Position numbers and translations under genes: made by a program
Source: Prochlorococcus marinus XMU1404
GTDB lineage: Bacteria > Cyanobacteriota > Cyanobacteriia > PCC-6307 > Cyanobiaceae
Direction of reading: 5' to 3'
DNA length: 64,000 nt
Assembly: GCF_017696175.1 (NCBI RefSeq)
Contig: NZ_JAAORE010000002.1
Span: 372,001-436,000 of the forward strand
In this document: positions 29,730 to 39,569 of the stretch, piece by piece
Position numbering within the stretch: position 1 is the first letter of the stretch
Layout of the letters: each line of letters begins with the position of its first letter
Notes under the pieces: model-generated
Seen by the model: the letters and a program-made list of their open reading frames with translations, nothing else
Told to the model about the DNA's origin: nothing
Databases searched by the model: none

Positions 29730-31127
29730 ATGAGCATTTCTTCTTTTCTAACTAAAAAGTTTTTAAAGTCACTTTTCTTTCCCGCTCATAACAGAGGTGC
29801 AGCTTTACCCAAGAAATTAGTGAAATTATTAAAAAAACAACCTGGGTATTGGGACTTACCAGAATTACCAGAGATAGGGACACCTCTATCCCAAAGTGGG
29901 TTAATTGCCAAAACTCAAAGAGAATTCTCTGAGAAATTTGGTACGAAAGGATGTTTTTTTGGAGTTAATGGAGCGTCTGGGTTAATACAATCAGCTGTAA
30001 TTGCAATGGCAAATCCTGGTGAAAGTATCCTGATGCCTAGGAATGTCCATATAAGTGTTATAAAAATCTGTGCGATGCAGAACATACAACCAATATTCTT
30101 TGACCTAGATTTTTCATCAGAAAACGGCCATTACAAACCAATCACAAAAAGCTGGTTGAAAAATGTATTTAAAAAAGTAAATTTTAATGAAAAAAAAATT
30201 GTAGGTGTAATTCTTGTAAGTCCCTCTTATCAGGGCTACGCAGGAAATTTAGGGCCTTTAATAGATCTTTGTCATCAAAAAAATTTACCTGTTTTGGTTG
30301 ATGAAGCCCATGGTTCTTATTTCCTTTTTTGTCAAGACCTTAACCTCCCGAAATCCGCTTTAATATCAAACGCTGATTTGGTCGTTCACTCATTGCATAA
30401 GTCGCTAAATGGTTTAACTCAAACTGCTGCACTCTGGTACAAAGGGAATCTAGTAAATGAGCAAAATTTAATTAAGAGTATAAATTTGCTGCAAACTACT
30501 AGTCCAAGCTCCTTATTACTTTCTTCTTGTGAAGAGTCTATTAAAGACTGGCTTGATAAAAAAAGTTTATCAAAATATCAAAAAAGAATTTTAGAGGGAA
30601 GAAGAATCTACAAAAAATTAATCCAAAAGAATATTCCTCTCATAGAAACCCAAGACCCCTTAAAAATAGTATTGAATACCTCTAAGGTTGGAATTGATGG
30701 TTTCACTGCTGATAAATTTTTTTGTAAAAATGGTCTTATTGCTGAATTACCAGAAATGATGACTCTAACTTTTTGCTTAGGATTTTCGAATCAAAAAGAT
30801 TTTCTTAAAATATTTGTAAATTTGTGGAATAAATTACTATTAAATACAAAAAAATTAGACACTCTTAAAGTAATCCAATCACCCTTTAATTTAGTTGAAG
30901 AACCCGAAATTCAAATTGGAATTGCTTGGAGAAGTGAGACTCGGAGTATTCCTTTTTCGCAATCATTAAATAAAATATCTGGAGATATTATTTGTCCTTA
31001 TCCTCCTGGAATACCTCTACTAGTTCCTGGAGAAAAAATTGATATCGATAGATTTAATTGGATAAATAATCAAAGTTTATTCAACAACGATCTGTTAAAT
31101 TTTAATATAAGAGTCATAAAAACATAG
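29730..31127 (+). CDS. PLP-dependent Orn/Lys/Arg decarboxylase-fold protein
   Basis: This 465-residue fold type I PLP enzyme has PAHNRGAALPKKL near the N-terminus, GVNGASGLIQSAVIA, VLVDEAHGSYFLF with the cofactor-binding Asp, and the Schiff-base lysine in VVHSLHKSLNGLTQ. The overall layout matches the short Orn/Lys/Arg decarboxylases of Gram-positives and cyanobacteria. Substrate could be lysine, arginine or ornithine and cannot be read from the sequence. It is 10 bases upstream of cdsA. Confidence 0.85.
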   Translation: MSISSFLTKKFLKSLFFPAHNRGAALPKKLVKLLKKQPGYWDLPELPEIGTPLSQSGLIAKTQREFSEKFGTKGCFFGVNGASGLIQSAVIAMANPGESILMPRNVHISVIKICAMQNIQPIFFDLDFSSENGHYKPITKSWLKNVFKKVNFNEKKIVGVILVSPSYQGYAGNLGPLIDLCHQKNLPVLVDEAHGSYFLFCQDLNLPKSALISNADLVVHSLHKSLNGLTQTAALWYKGNLVNEQNLIKSINLLQTTSPSSLLLSSCEESIKDWLDKKSLSKYQKRILEGRRIYKKLIQKNIPLIETQDPLKIVLNTSKVGIDGFTADKFFCKNGLIAELPEMMTLTFCLGFSNQKDFLKIFVNLWNKLLLNTKKLDTLKVIQSPFNLVEEPEIQIGIAWRSETRSIPFSQSLNKISGDIICPYPPGIPLLVPGEKIDIDRFNWINNQSLFNNDLLNFNIRVIKT

Positions 31128-31136
31128 AAATTAGAT

Positions 31137-31994
31137 ATGAGATTGAGAAGCGGATTACTTATAGGAATATTTGGTTTAATTGTTGTTTTGTTAGGGGGAT
31201 GGTTTTTTACATTTGCAACAGCATTGCTCACTTATTTAGCATTATTAGAATTTTTCAGGATGGCTGAATTTAAAGGAATAAAACCAGCCACTAAAACCAC
31301 ATTATTTTCATCTTTCGTTATTATAATTTCTACTTATCTTGAAACCATAGGTTTGATTGAAGGAGAAATATCAAATTCAATTTTGCCCATCTGTTCAGTT
31401 GCATTATGCACTTGGTTACTTTTGCAACCAAAGCCTGGAACAATTTCAGATATTGCAGCTTCTATTTTTGGTTTATTCTATTTAGGTTTTTTACCTAGTT
31501 ACTGGATTAAATTAAGGGGATTAGAGTCAGTGATAATAAGTTCAAATCAAGGTTTTATTTCGTTTGAAAACTTATCTAATACTTCAGGTCTTCATTTAAC
31601 TTTAACCTCTTGTTTTTTAATTGTAGCTAGTGATATTGGATCTTATTTCGTTGGCAAGTCATTTGGTAAAAAATCTCTTTCTCCAATATCCCCGAGCAAA
31701 ACAATAGAAGGTTTAATTGGAGGAATATCCTGTTCAATTTTATTAGCAATATTTTTCGCATTTTTACTTAATTGGGAATATCCATTATTAGTTGGAATTT
31801 TATATGGAGTATTAATTTCTCTTATGGCATTAGTTGGAGATTTAATTGAATCAATGATGAAAAGAGATGCGAAAATTAAAGATTCGGGAACTTTTTTACC
31901 AGGTCATGGAGGCATTCTTGACAGAATTGATAGCTACATTTTTACTCCATCTGTTTTGTATTACATCTTCATAATTCTCAAGTATCTAAATTAA
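31137..31994 (+). CDS. cdsA: phosphatidate cytidylyltransferase (CDP-diglyceride synthase)
   Basis: This 285-residue polytopic membrane enzyme has about eight helices. The C-terminal signature is complete: MMKRDAKIKDSGTFLPGHGG followed by ILDRIDS. It makes CDP-diacylglycerol from phosphatidate and CTP for phosphatidylglycerol, the only phospholipid of cyanobacterial thylakoids. It follows the PLP enzyme by 10 bases and is convergent with the hydrolase gene. Confidence 0.95.
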   Translation: MRLRSGLLIGIFGLIVVLLGGWFFTFATALLTYLALLEFFRMAEFKGIKPATKTTLFSSFVIIISTYLETIGLIEGEISNSILPICSVALCTWLLLQPKPGTISDIAASIFGLFYLGFLPSYWIKLRGLESVIISSNQGFISFENLSNTSGLHLTLTSCFLIVASDIGSYFVGKSFGKKSLSPISPSKTIEGLIGGISCSILLAIFFAFLLNWEYPLLVGILYGVLISLMALVGDLIESMMKRDAKIKDSGTFLPGHGGILDRIDSYIFTPSVLYYIFIILKYLN

Positions 31995-32006
31995 TTATGA
32001 AATTTC

Positions 32007-32906
32007 TTATTCCAAAAAATAATCTTGAATAATTTTGCTAGATAATGATGGGAAATCTACATGAGGTAGATGACCACAATTTTGCAACCCTATAAAATTT
32101 AATTTATCAATATTTCTTATATTTTTAATCTCTTTTTTTCCAAGAATGCGATCATTTTCTCCACATACTGCTTTGATTGGGATGTTTTGAATATATTTCT
32201 GTGTTCCAGCGAACCCTCCACTTTTTGCAAATGATGCAAGTGAATTCCTCCATCCTTTACAACCTAAATGAATTGAAGCAATTTGCTCTTCCATTTCACC
32301 AACACATTCATCCGGAAAAGCAAATGCTTGCCTACAAAGACTTTTTCTGACCTGCTGCAATCCTAGAAATGATGCTCCTATTTGATTAAGAGGGAAAGGT
32401 ATACTCTTAGGTTCTCCAAACAATCCGGCGGGAGATAAAAGGATAATTTTATCAACAGAATCAGGGATCTCAAAAGAAAGTTTTAAAGCTGTTGAGCCTC
32501 CCATAGAAGCACCAATAATTTTTAGATTCTTTGTTATTTGTAAGGTTTTAAGAAGATCAATTAAATATGAAATAATTTTAGAGGGATTGTATTCATTTGT
32601 TGCACACCTAGGACTAAAACCAAACCCTAATAGATCAGGGATTATAACTTGGAAATTTCTTTTTAATGATTGATATATTCTTCTAAACTCTAAAAAACTA
32701 CTGTCAAAGCCATGAAGGAGAAGTATAGGTTGACCTTTTCCTCCCATAACTACAGGGAATTTCAAAGAGTTCCAGTTCTCATTTAGTTTGATCCACTGAA
32801 CATCGTTTGCCAAATAAAGACCTAAAGGGTCTAATAAAGAATTTTTGGCACTATCAAAAAAATCAACATTTAAATCACTAAGTTGTTCGAAATGTGTTTT
32901 ATTCAA
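32007..32906 (-). CDS. alpha/beta hydrolase
   Basis: This 299-residue alpha/beta-hydrolase fold protein has the oxyanion HGFDSS loop near residue 66, the nucleophile elbow GASMGGS, an acid in CGENDRILG, and the catalytic His in NCGHLPHVDFP. The substrate is unknown; relatives in cyanobacteria and chloroplasts include esterases and pheophytinase-like proteins. The start codon read is TTG (32904-32906). It is 8 bases downstream of the dehydrogenase gene and probably in the same transcript. Confidence 0.82.
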   Translation of the reverse strand: MNKTHFEQLSDLNVDFFDSAKNSLLDPLGLYLANDVQWIKLNENWNSLKFPVVMGGKGQPILLLHGFDSSFLEFRRIYQSLKRNFQVIIPDLLGFGFSPRCATNEYNPSKIISYLIDLLKTLQITKNLKIIGASMGGSTALKLSFEIPDSVDKIILLSPAGLFGEPKSIPFPLNQIGASFLGLQQVRKSLCRQAFAFPDECVGEMEEQIASIHLGCKGWRNSLASFAKSGGFAGTQKYIQNIPIKAVCGENDRILGKKEIKNIRNIDKLNFIGLQNCGHLPHVDFPSLSSKIIQDYFLE

Positions 32907-32914
32907 AAGAATGA

Positions 32915-34006
32915 TTATATTTTAATTTTTTGTTGTTCAAAATTTACAATGACGTCTACGATATCCTGTTTGTGAATTTCAAAAGGCAAAAAGTGAATCT
33001 CAGAATTATCTCGACAAGTAAAATCAGCAATTTTCTCCAAATTATTATTTTCGAAAACATTTATTCCAAGTTGTGCAATAGTAGTTGGCAAATTCAAAGC
33101 TTTCATAAGTGACAACAATTGTTTAATTGATTGATCAGCTAATTTATTATTATTTTTCATTTCTTCTAGTCTTAATTGCAATAATAATCCAACCCCAACA
33201 ATCTCACCATGTAAGAATTTTTTCGGGGTAATTATCTGAGTAATTGCATTGTGAATAGCATGTGCTGCTGCAGTCCTACACTTTTCTCCCCCAATACCAC
33301 CTACTAATCCTGCTGTAAGGCCACAAGCTTCTACAGTATTTCGCCAAGAAGGATTATTTTCAGATTGACTCTTAAATGCCTTATCTCCTTCTATTAATAG
33401 TTGATCTCTTAAAACTCTTGATATCTGAATAGCTTGCTGAACAAGGCCATCATCTATTGTTGAACTTGTTATTGAAGATTCATACCATTTTGCCAAGGCA
33501 TCTGCTATTCCACTAGCAAGTGTTCTTGGTGGGGCCGTTTGAATAAATCTATGATCGTATACTAGAACTTTTGGACAAGATCTTAATGCAACGTCCTTTA
33601 TAAATTGGCCATTTTTTGAATAAATATTTGATAAAGCTGTCCAACCTGCGCATGTAGAGGCACTAAGAGGAACTGTAATACAAGGGATTTCGAGACACTC
33701 TGCTATATATTTGCCACAATCAAGAACTTTACCCCCTCCAGCTGCAATAACAGAATCGTGATTATTATTTAAGATGATTTTCTTAACTTTTGAAATATCT
33801 TCATCACAACAATCAAATTGTAAATTAGCAGAATTAACATTAAGGTTTTGATTTTTTAAATCTCTAAAAATTTTACTTCTTAGATAGTTGGTACAAATGC
33901 TTTTACCTAAAACTAAGGGGCTCTTAGTTAACTTAATAATTTGAGGTAAAGCTTTTTCCCAAGCATCATTCCCCCTATAAATAATTTCTGGAGAGATTGA
34001 TTGCAT
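32915..34006 (-). CDS. iron-containing alcohol dehydrogenase family protein (glycerol dehydrogenase-like)
   Basis: This 363-residue protein of the GldA/dehydroquinate synthase-like fold has the NAD-binding AAGGGKVLDCGKYIA, the TVPLSASTCAGWTALS block, and metal-binding histidines in TAAAHAIHNAI and KFLHGEIVGVGL. GldA-type enzymes oxidise glycerol to dihydroxyacetone. A related group makes glycerol-1-phosphate. The exact substrate is uncertain. It sits in a clpC-dehydrogenase-hydrolase run with gaps of 14 and 8 bases. Confidence 0.8.
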   Translation of the reverse strand: MQSISPEIIYRGNDAWEKALPQIIKLTKSPLVLGKSICTNYLRSKIFRDLKNQNLNVNSANLQFDCCDEDISKVKKIILNNNHDSVIAAGGGKVLDCGKYIAECLEIPCITVPLSASTCAGWTALSNIYSKNGQFIKDVALRSCPKVLVYDHRFIQTAPPRTLASGIADALAKWYESSITSSTIDDGLVQQAIQISRVLRDQLLIEGDKAFKSQSENNPSWRNTVEACGLTAGLVGGIGGEKCRTAAAHAIHNAITQIITPKKFLHGEIVGVGLLLQLRLEEMKNNNKLADQSIKQLLSLMKALNLPTTIAQLGINVFENNNLEKIADFTCRDNSEIHFLPFEIHKQDIVDVIVNFEQQKIKI

Positions 34007-34020
34007 ATTTTAGTTAATTT

Positions 34021-36549
34021 CTAATAATTAGCACTTGCTAATTCCTGAGGAGATTCTTCAGAAGAAATATTAATAGTAACTTTTTTATTATCATCCACAT
34101 CCACTAGAGCCTTATCTCCATCTTTTATTCTTCCCGATAGAACCTCCTCCGCCAAACTATCTTCTAATAAACGCATTACAGCTCTTCTAAGGGGTCTTGC
34201 CCCATATGCAGGATTATAACCTTCTTCAACAAGTCTCTCTTTGAAAGCATCCGTAACATTTAATTTGATACCTTTATCTTGCAATCGTGCAAACACTTCT
34301 TTCAACATAATTTCTGCAATTTCTTTAACCTCATTCTTAGTTAGTTGCCTGAACACAATTATTTCATCAAGTCTATTTAAAAATTCAGGTCTAAAGTATT
34401 GTTTTAGTTCTTCATTAACTAAAGATTTGATTCTATTGTACTGACTATCTTCAACAGAATCACCAGAAAATTCAAATCCTAAGCCGCCTCCACCTTTCTC
34501 AATCACCTTAGAACCAATATTGGAAGTCATTATCAGCAAAGTATTTTTAAAATCAACGGTTCTACCTTTGGAGTCAGTTAATCTACCGTCCTCAAGAAGT
34601 TGCAATAACAAATTGAATACATCTGGATGAGCCTTTTCAACTTCATCAAATAAAACGACTGTATATGGACGTCTTCTAACCGCCTCTGTAAGCTGGCCTC
34701 CTTCATTAAAACCAACATACCCAGGAGGAGAACCTATAAGTTTACTTACTGTATGTCTTTCCATAAATTCTGACATATCTAATCTAATCATGGCTTCTTC
34801 GCTACCGAAAAAATATGATGCGAGTGATTTAGTTAATTCAGTTTTACCAACACCAGTAGGGCCTGAAAAAATAAAACTTGCTATTGGCCTATTTGGATTT
34901 TTTAATCCAACTCTTGCTCTTCTAATAGCTCTAGAAACAGCCTTTACAGCTTCGTCTTGTCCTATAAGTCTTTGGTGAAGAGTTTCTTCCATATTAAGGA
35001 GCTTGACTGATTCAGTTTCTGTTAACTTTTGAACAGGTACGCCAGTCCAAGAGGCAACAATATGTGCTACGTCCTCTTCACAAACCAAAGGGTTTTGTAA
35101 AAGTTTTGAATCATTTTTAACAGAGTTAGTATCAATATCAGGTTGATCTTCAGCTGTAGATTCTTTTCTATTATCTAGAACCTCCTTTATTTTTGAGGAC
35201 AATTCCATCTCTTTTTCTCTTAATAAACCTGCTTGATCAAAATTTTGATCTCTTACAGATTCCTCCTTCTGTTTTTGGATTTGTCTTAATTCTTTATCAA
35301 TTTGTTTAGCTTCAGGAGGAAGTTTAGAATTCATTAAGCGAACTCTACTTCCTGCTTCATCAATAAGATCTATGGCCTTATCTGGTAAGAATCTATCAGA
35401 TATATAACGATCACCTAAATGAGCTGCAGCCTCAAGTGCGTCATCAGTAATTTTTAGGCGGTGATGTTGTTCATAACGTTCTCTAAGGCCTTTTAAGATT
35501 TCGATTGTATCTTCAATAGATGGCTCCCCTACCATTACAGGTTGGAATCTTCTTTCTAGGGCAGCGTCTCTTTCAATATGTTTTCTGTATTCATCGAGAG
35601 TCGTTGCTCCGATACATTGAAGTTCTCCTCTGGCTAATGCTGGTTTGAGAATGTTTGCTGCGTCTATAGCACCTTCAGCAGCTCCGGCGCCAATTAAAGT
35701 ATGTACTTCATCTATAACTAGTATTACGTTACCTGCAGATTTAATTTCCTCCATAATTTTTTTTAATCTTTCTTCAAATTCACCTCTATATTTTGTTCCA
35801 GCGACCAAAAGTCCTATGTCCAAAGTTAAAACTCTTTTATCTTCAAGTATGTCTGGGATGTCTCCAGTCTGTATTCTTTGAGCTAAGCCTTCTGCAATAG
35901 CTGTTTTACCTACACCAGGTTCACCAATAAGAACAGGATTATTTTTTGTCCTCCTTCCTAATATTTGAACTACGCGATCTATTTCTTCATGGCGACCAAC
36001 AACTGGATCAAGTTTAGACTCACTTGCAAGCTTTGTTAGATTAGTTCCAAATTCATCAAGAGTAGCAGTTTTCAAATTACCCTTGTTTGGATTTGCACCA
36101 CTGCCAACTTCAGCTGTTTCACCTAACATTCTTATAACCTGCGTTCTTACTTTGGTGAGGTCAATACTTAGATTTTCAAGAACTCTTGCAGCTACTCCTT
36201 CTCCCTCTCGTATTAGACCCAACAATAAATGTTCAGTACCTATATAGTTATGTCCTAATTGGCGAGCTTCTTCAAGAGACAACTCTAAAACTCTTTTAGC
36301 TCTTGGAGTGAAAGGTATCTCTACTGCTACAAATCCTGAACCTCTACCAATTATCTTTTCAACTTCAATTCTAGAATCTTTTAAATTTACTCCTAAGGAT
36401 TTAAGGACTTTAGCTGCGACACCAGTTCCTTCACCAATTAATCCTAATAGAATTTGTTCTGTCCCAACAAAATTATGACCCAGTCTTCTAGCTTCCTCTT
36501 GGGCTAGCATTATGACTTTGATTGCCTTTTCTGTGAATCTTTCAAACAT
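34021..36549 (-). CDS. clpC: Clp protease ATP-binding subunit ClpC (HSP100)
   Basis: This 842-residue protein has the ClpC layout: two N-terminal Clp repeats (residues 1-145), AAA+ domain 1 with Walker A GEPGVGKT, a UVR/middle domain around 420-460, AAA+ domain 2 with Walker A GPTGVGKT, and a C-terminal domain. It unfolds substrates for the ClpP/ClpR core and is essential in cyanobacteria. In chloroplasts the homologue also works in protein import. A TATAAT box lies about 130 bases upstream of the ATG. Confidence 0.97.
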   Translation of the reverse strand: MFERFTEKAIKVIMLAQEEARRLGHNFVGTEQILLGLIGEGTGVAAKVLKSLGVNLKDSRIEVEKIIGRGSGFVAVEIPFTPRAKRVLELSLEEARQLGHNYIGTEHLLLGLIREGEGVAARVLENLSIDLTKVRTQVIRMLGETAEVGSGANPNKGNLKTATLDEFGTNLTKLASESKLDPVVGRHEEIDRVVQILGRRTKNNPVLIGEPGVGKTAIAEGLAQRIQTGDIPDILEDKRVLTLDIGLLVAGTKYRGEFEERLKKIMEEIKSAGNVILVIDEVHTLIGAGAAEGAIDAANILKPALARGELQCIGATTLDEYRKHIERDAALERRFQPVMVGEPSIEDTIEILKGLRERYEQHHRLKITDDALEAAAHLGDRYISDRFLPDKAIDLIDEAGSRVRLMNSKLPPEAKQIDKELRQIQKQKEESVRDQNFDQAGLLREKEMELSSKIKEVLDNRKESTAEDQPDIDTNSVKNDSKLLQNPLVCEEDVAHIVASWTGVPVQKLTETESVKLLNMEETLHQRLIGQDEAVKAVSRAIRRARVGLKNPNRPIASFIFSGPTGVGKTELTKSLASYFFGSEEAMIRLDMSEFMERHTVSKLIGSPPGYVGFNEGGQLTEAVRRRPYTVVLFDEVEKAHPDVFNLLLQLLEDGRLTDSKGRTVDFKNTLLIMTSNIGSKVIEKGGGGLGFEFSGDSVEDSQYNRIKSLVNEELKQYFRPEFLNRLDEIIVFRQLTKNEVKEIAEIMLKEVFARLQDKGIKLNVTDAFKERLVEEGYNPAYGARPLRRAVMRLLEDSLAEEVLSGRIKDGDKALVDVDDNKKVTINISSEESPQELASANY

Positions 36550-36679
36550 TAGAAGACTAAAACCTTACTAATAACCTACCAGTAATATGTCAATTTTGTG
36601 TTCAGAATGAGCTTTTATGAAGACCTAAAAGTATATTTTATTGAATAAAAATTTACTTTTTTTGGTGATATAGCAATAA

Positions 36680-36685
36680 ATTATA
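36680..36685 (-). promoter_or_regulatory. candidate -10 box for clpC
   Basis: On the minus strand this is a perfect TATAAT. It would place the transcript start near 36672 and give clpC a 5' leader of about 120 bases. No good -35 hexamer is visible, which is common in Prochlorococcus. A TTTTAT-TGA-ATAAAA inverted repeat lies in the supposed leader. Confidence 0.4.
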
Positions 36686-36729
36686 GTATTTTCAAGCATT
36701 CTGGTTATCCGCACAATTAAATTTATAAA

Positions 36730-37170
36730 TTATTTTGTTGTTAATTTTTTTTCTTTTAAAAGTGCATCTGAACCATCTTTATAATAATTTCTTCTTACTC
36801 CAACAGTAAAAAAATCAAAGCGATTATAAAATCTTTCAGCAGTAATATTTTTCTTAGAGACTTCCAATAGTAATCTATTTATATTTAATTCTTCACATAA
36901 TTTTATTAAATAGTTCATTAAAGAAGTACCCAAACCTTTATTCCTAAATTTCTTATTAACTGCAAAATAATTTATTTGAGCCTCATCAAGTACTACTTGA
37001 AGAACACATATTCCAATTATTAAATTTTCAAGTGCTAACCCAAAAACTTTTACGCCATCTTTTTTGAATTCGTTGACCCACTGCTCTTTACTCCATAACG
37101 AAATCGTATTTGAATCTAATTCACAACATAAATCAATGTCTTTCTCATATATTTGTTTAATGGATATCAT
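36730..37170 (-). CDS. rimI: RimI-like GNAT N-acetyltransferase
   Basis: This 146-residue single GNAT domain has the acetyl-CoA binding motif KKFRNKGLGTSLMNYLI (Q/R-x-x-G-x-G/A) and the LLLEVSKKNITAERFYNRFDF segment typical of RimI. RimI acetylates the N-terminal alanine of ribosomal protein S18. Other GNAT substrates cannot be excluded. It starts with ATG and is divergent from lysA with 49 bases between. Confidence 0.82.
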   Translation of the reverse strand: MISIKQIYEKDIDLCCELDSNTISLWSKEQWVNEFKKDGVKVFGLALENLIIGICVLQVVLDEAQINYFAVNKKFRNKGLGTSLMNYLIKLCEELNINRLLLEVSKKNITAERFYNRFDFFTVGVRRNYYKDGSDALLKEKKLTTK

Positions 37171-37219
37171 TTTATAGTAGCCAATTAATTAAAAGCTATA
37201 ATTAAAGTCATTATAAAAT

Positions 37220-38629
37220 ATGACATCTTTAGCAAAACCCTATTTAGATTTTTCTATGGAAGAAAAAGAATCCTTTTTAAAACAAAAGATTGACGTCAAA
37301 AGTCCTAATAGAAATATAATACCGATAACTACATCCTTTGGAAGTGATGGTAAATTATCAGTTGGTGGATGTTCTATTGAAGAATTAGTTAAACAATATG
37401 ATTCGCCTCTTTATATTTTAGACGAGATCACATTAAGAAATTCTTGTAGAGCTTATAAAAATGCGCTTGAAAAATATTATCCTGGAGAATCGTTACCAAT
37501 ATATGCATCAAAAGCAAATAGTTCTATATTTATGAGTAACCTTGTTGCCTCGGAAGGTTTAGGACTTGATGCGGTTTCGGAAGGTGAACTATTAACTGCT
37601 CTTAAAGGTGGAGTCCCAAATGAGAAAATTGTTTTTCACGGAAATAATAAATCAGACAAAGAAATTGAGTTTGCAGTCAAAAACAACATTAAAGTTATTG
37701 TAGATAATGATTATGACTTAGAAAGGTTGGAGGAACTTTCAAATTCATTTAATCATGACATAGAAATCATGATTCGCTTTACTCCAGGGATAGAATGCCA
37801 TACACATGAATACATAAGAACAGGATCATTTGATAGCAAGTTCGGTTTCGGGATTGAATATTTAAGTATTTTATTTGCCAAAATCAGTAATTCCAAACAC
37901 TTAAAATTAACGGGATTACATGCTCATATTGGTTCGCAAATTTTTGAACTAGACCCTCACAAAGATCTAGGAGAAATAATGGTGAATGTTATAATTGATG
38001 CCAAAAAATTTGGCCACGATATTAAAAAATTGAATGTTGGTGGGGGGCTAGGTATTAAATATACAGAAAATGATGATCCACCTTCAATTGATGAATGGGT
38101 AAAAACAATTTCCACTTCAGTTGTTAAAGCTTGCAAAAAAAATAATTTAGATTTACCTACATTAATGTGCGAACCTGGACGGTCTATTGTATCTACAGCG
38201 GGAATAACAATTTATAAAATTGGGGCGTTTAAAGAAATTCCTGGGATCAGAACATATTTATCTGTTGATGGCGGGATGAGTGACAATCCAAGACCAATAA
38301 CATATCAATCAAATTATTCTGCATGTTTGGTACATAATCCGTTTAATTTAAATTCAAAAAATAAATATACTATTGCTGGTAAGCACTGCGAATCAGGAGA
38401 TGTATTATTTAAGGAGATAGAACTAGCAGATTGCAAAACAGGAGATTTAATATGTGTTTTTGGTACAGGGGCATACAATAACTCGATGAGTTCGAACTAC
38501 AACAGAATTCCAAGGCCGGCTGCTCTCTTAGTTTCTGAAGGTGAAGCAGAGATTATTCAAAAAAGAGAAAGTTCATTTGACCTTTTAAAATATGATGTTT
38601 TACCTGATCGCTTTATTAAACAAAATTAG
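37220..38629 (+). CDS. lysA: diaminopimelate decarboxylase
   Basis: This 469-residue group IV PLP decarboxylase has the PLP lysine in IYASKANSS, the cofactor phosphate loop NVGGGLGIKY, CEPGRSIV, and the substrate-specific KHCESGDVLF with the cross-dimer cysteine. It converts meso-diaminopimelate to lysine. It leads a plus-strand run with the diadenylate cyclase and uppS genes, which connects lysine and cell-wall precursor supply with c-di-AMP and undecaprenyl phosphate. Confidence 0.95.
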   Translation: MTSLAKPYLDFSMEEKESFLKQKIDVKSPNRNIIPITTSFGSDGKLSVGGCSIEELVKQYDSPLYILDEITLRNSCRAYKNALEKYYPGESLPIYASKANSSIFMSNLVASEGLGLDAVSEGELLTALKGGVPNEKIVFHGNNKSDKEIEFAVKNNIKVIVDNDYDLERLEELSNSFNHDIEIMIRFTPGIECHTHEYIRTGSFDSKFGFGIEYLSILFAKISNSKHLKLTGLHAHIGSQIFELDPHKDLGEIMVNVIIDAKKFGHDIKKLNVGGGLGIKYTENDDPPSIDEWVKTISTSVVKACKKNNLDLPTLMCEPGRSIVSTAGITIYKIGAFKEIPGIRTYLSVDGGMSDNPRPITYQSNYSACLVHNPFNLNSKNKYTIAGKHCESGDVLFKEIELADCKTGDLICVFGTGAYNNSMSSNYNRIPRPAALLVSEGEAEIIQKRESSFDLLKYDVLPDRFIKQN

Positions 38630-38657
38630 GTACATTTAAATTAATTTTGTTTTTGAT

Positions 38658-39566
38658 GTGAATTTTTGGGGGATTATAAATTTAAAACTTTTATTAGATG
38701 TCTTATTTGCTATTGGTTTCGGACTTTTATTATTTTCTAGAGTAAAAGAACAGAGGACATTATGGCTTTTAAGAGGATATTTGTTTTTAGTATCATCAGC
38801 ATGGTTTATTCAAAGATATGCATATCTCCCGTTAACATCAAAATTAATTGATGCTGTAGTCCTAGCTTGCTCTCTATCCTTAGCGATCCTTTGGCAAGGA
38901 GAGCTAAGAAGACTAATGGAATTATTAGGTACTGGTAGGCTAGCTGTAATTCTCGGAAATCCGCCAAAGGAATTTAGAGCAACTTCAACTACTATTACGC
39001 AGTTAGTTGATACTGCAGGTAAACTCTCCCAAAACAGGAGAGGAGCACTAATAGTGGTCGATATAGGAAGTGATTTAAGGCCTGAGGACTTTTTATATTC
39101 AGGAACAAATATTGAAGCACAATTGTCGACTGAACTTTTAATAAATCTTTTTGCAACAGATACACCGTTACATGATGGAGCTGTTCTTGTTAAAGGCAAC
39201 AAAATAATATCTGCTGGAGTAATACTTCCTCTCTCGAGGCAAGGAATTAGCAGATACGGTACAAGGCATTTAGCTGCATTAGGAATTACAGAAAGATTTG
39301 ATAGGTGTATTTGTATCGTTGTTTCTGAGGAGACAGGCACTTTATCATTAGCAAACCAAGGAAAACTTGAAAGACCAATTACAAGCAGTAGATTACAAGA
39401 ACTTCTAGTTAATTTGATAGGAAATCAAAGCTCTATGGGAACAAGTAAATCACCTTTAAGTAAAAATGCCATATCCCAAAAGACAAACTCGAGTGATATT
39501 ATTAGCAGTGATATTAATGAAAAAGAGACCAATAAATCTGAAAGTTTTACAAACATAAAGGAATAA
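38658..39566 (+). CDS. cdaA: membrane diadenylate cyclase (CdaA/DacA type)
   Basis: This 302-residue protein has three N-terminal hydrophobic helices (about 5-24, 31-52, 62-80) and then a DAC domain. The two DAC signatures are present: DGA in DTPLHDGAVLVKG and RHxAA in RYGTRHLAALG. It joins two ATP into c-di-AMP, a messenger for osmotic and potassium balance and, in cyanobacteria, for the night response. The start is GTG at 38658-38660. The last 50 residues are Ser/Asn/Lys-rich and probably disordered. It is 3 bases upstream of uppS. Confidence 0.92.
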   Translation: MNFWGIINLKLLLDVLFAIGFGLLLFSRVKEQRTLWLLRGYLFLVSSAWFIQRYAYLPLTSKLIDAVVLACSLSLAILWQGELRRLMELLGTGRLAVILGNPPKEFRATSTTITQLVDTAGKLSQNRRGALIVVDIGSDLRPEDFLYSGTNIEAQLSTELLINLFATDTPLHDGAVLVKGNKIISAGVILPLSRQGISRYGTRHLAALGITERFDRCICIVVSEETGTLSLANQGKLERPITSSRLQELLVNLIGNQSSMGTSKSPLSKNAISQKTNSSDIISSDINEKETNKSESFTNIKE

Positions 39567-39569
39567 CAA

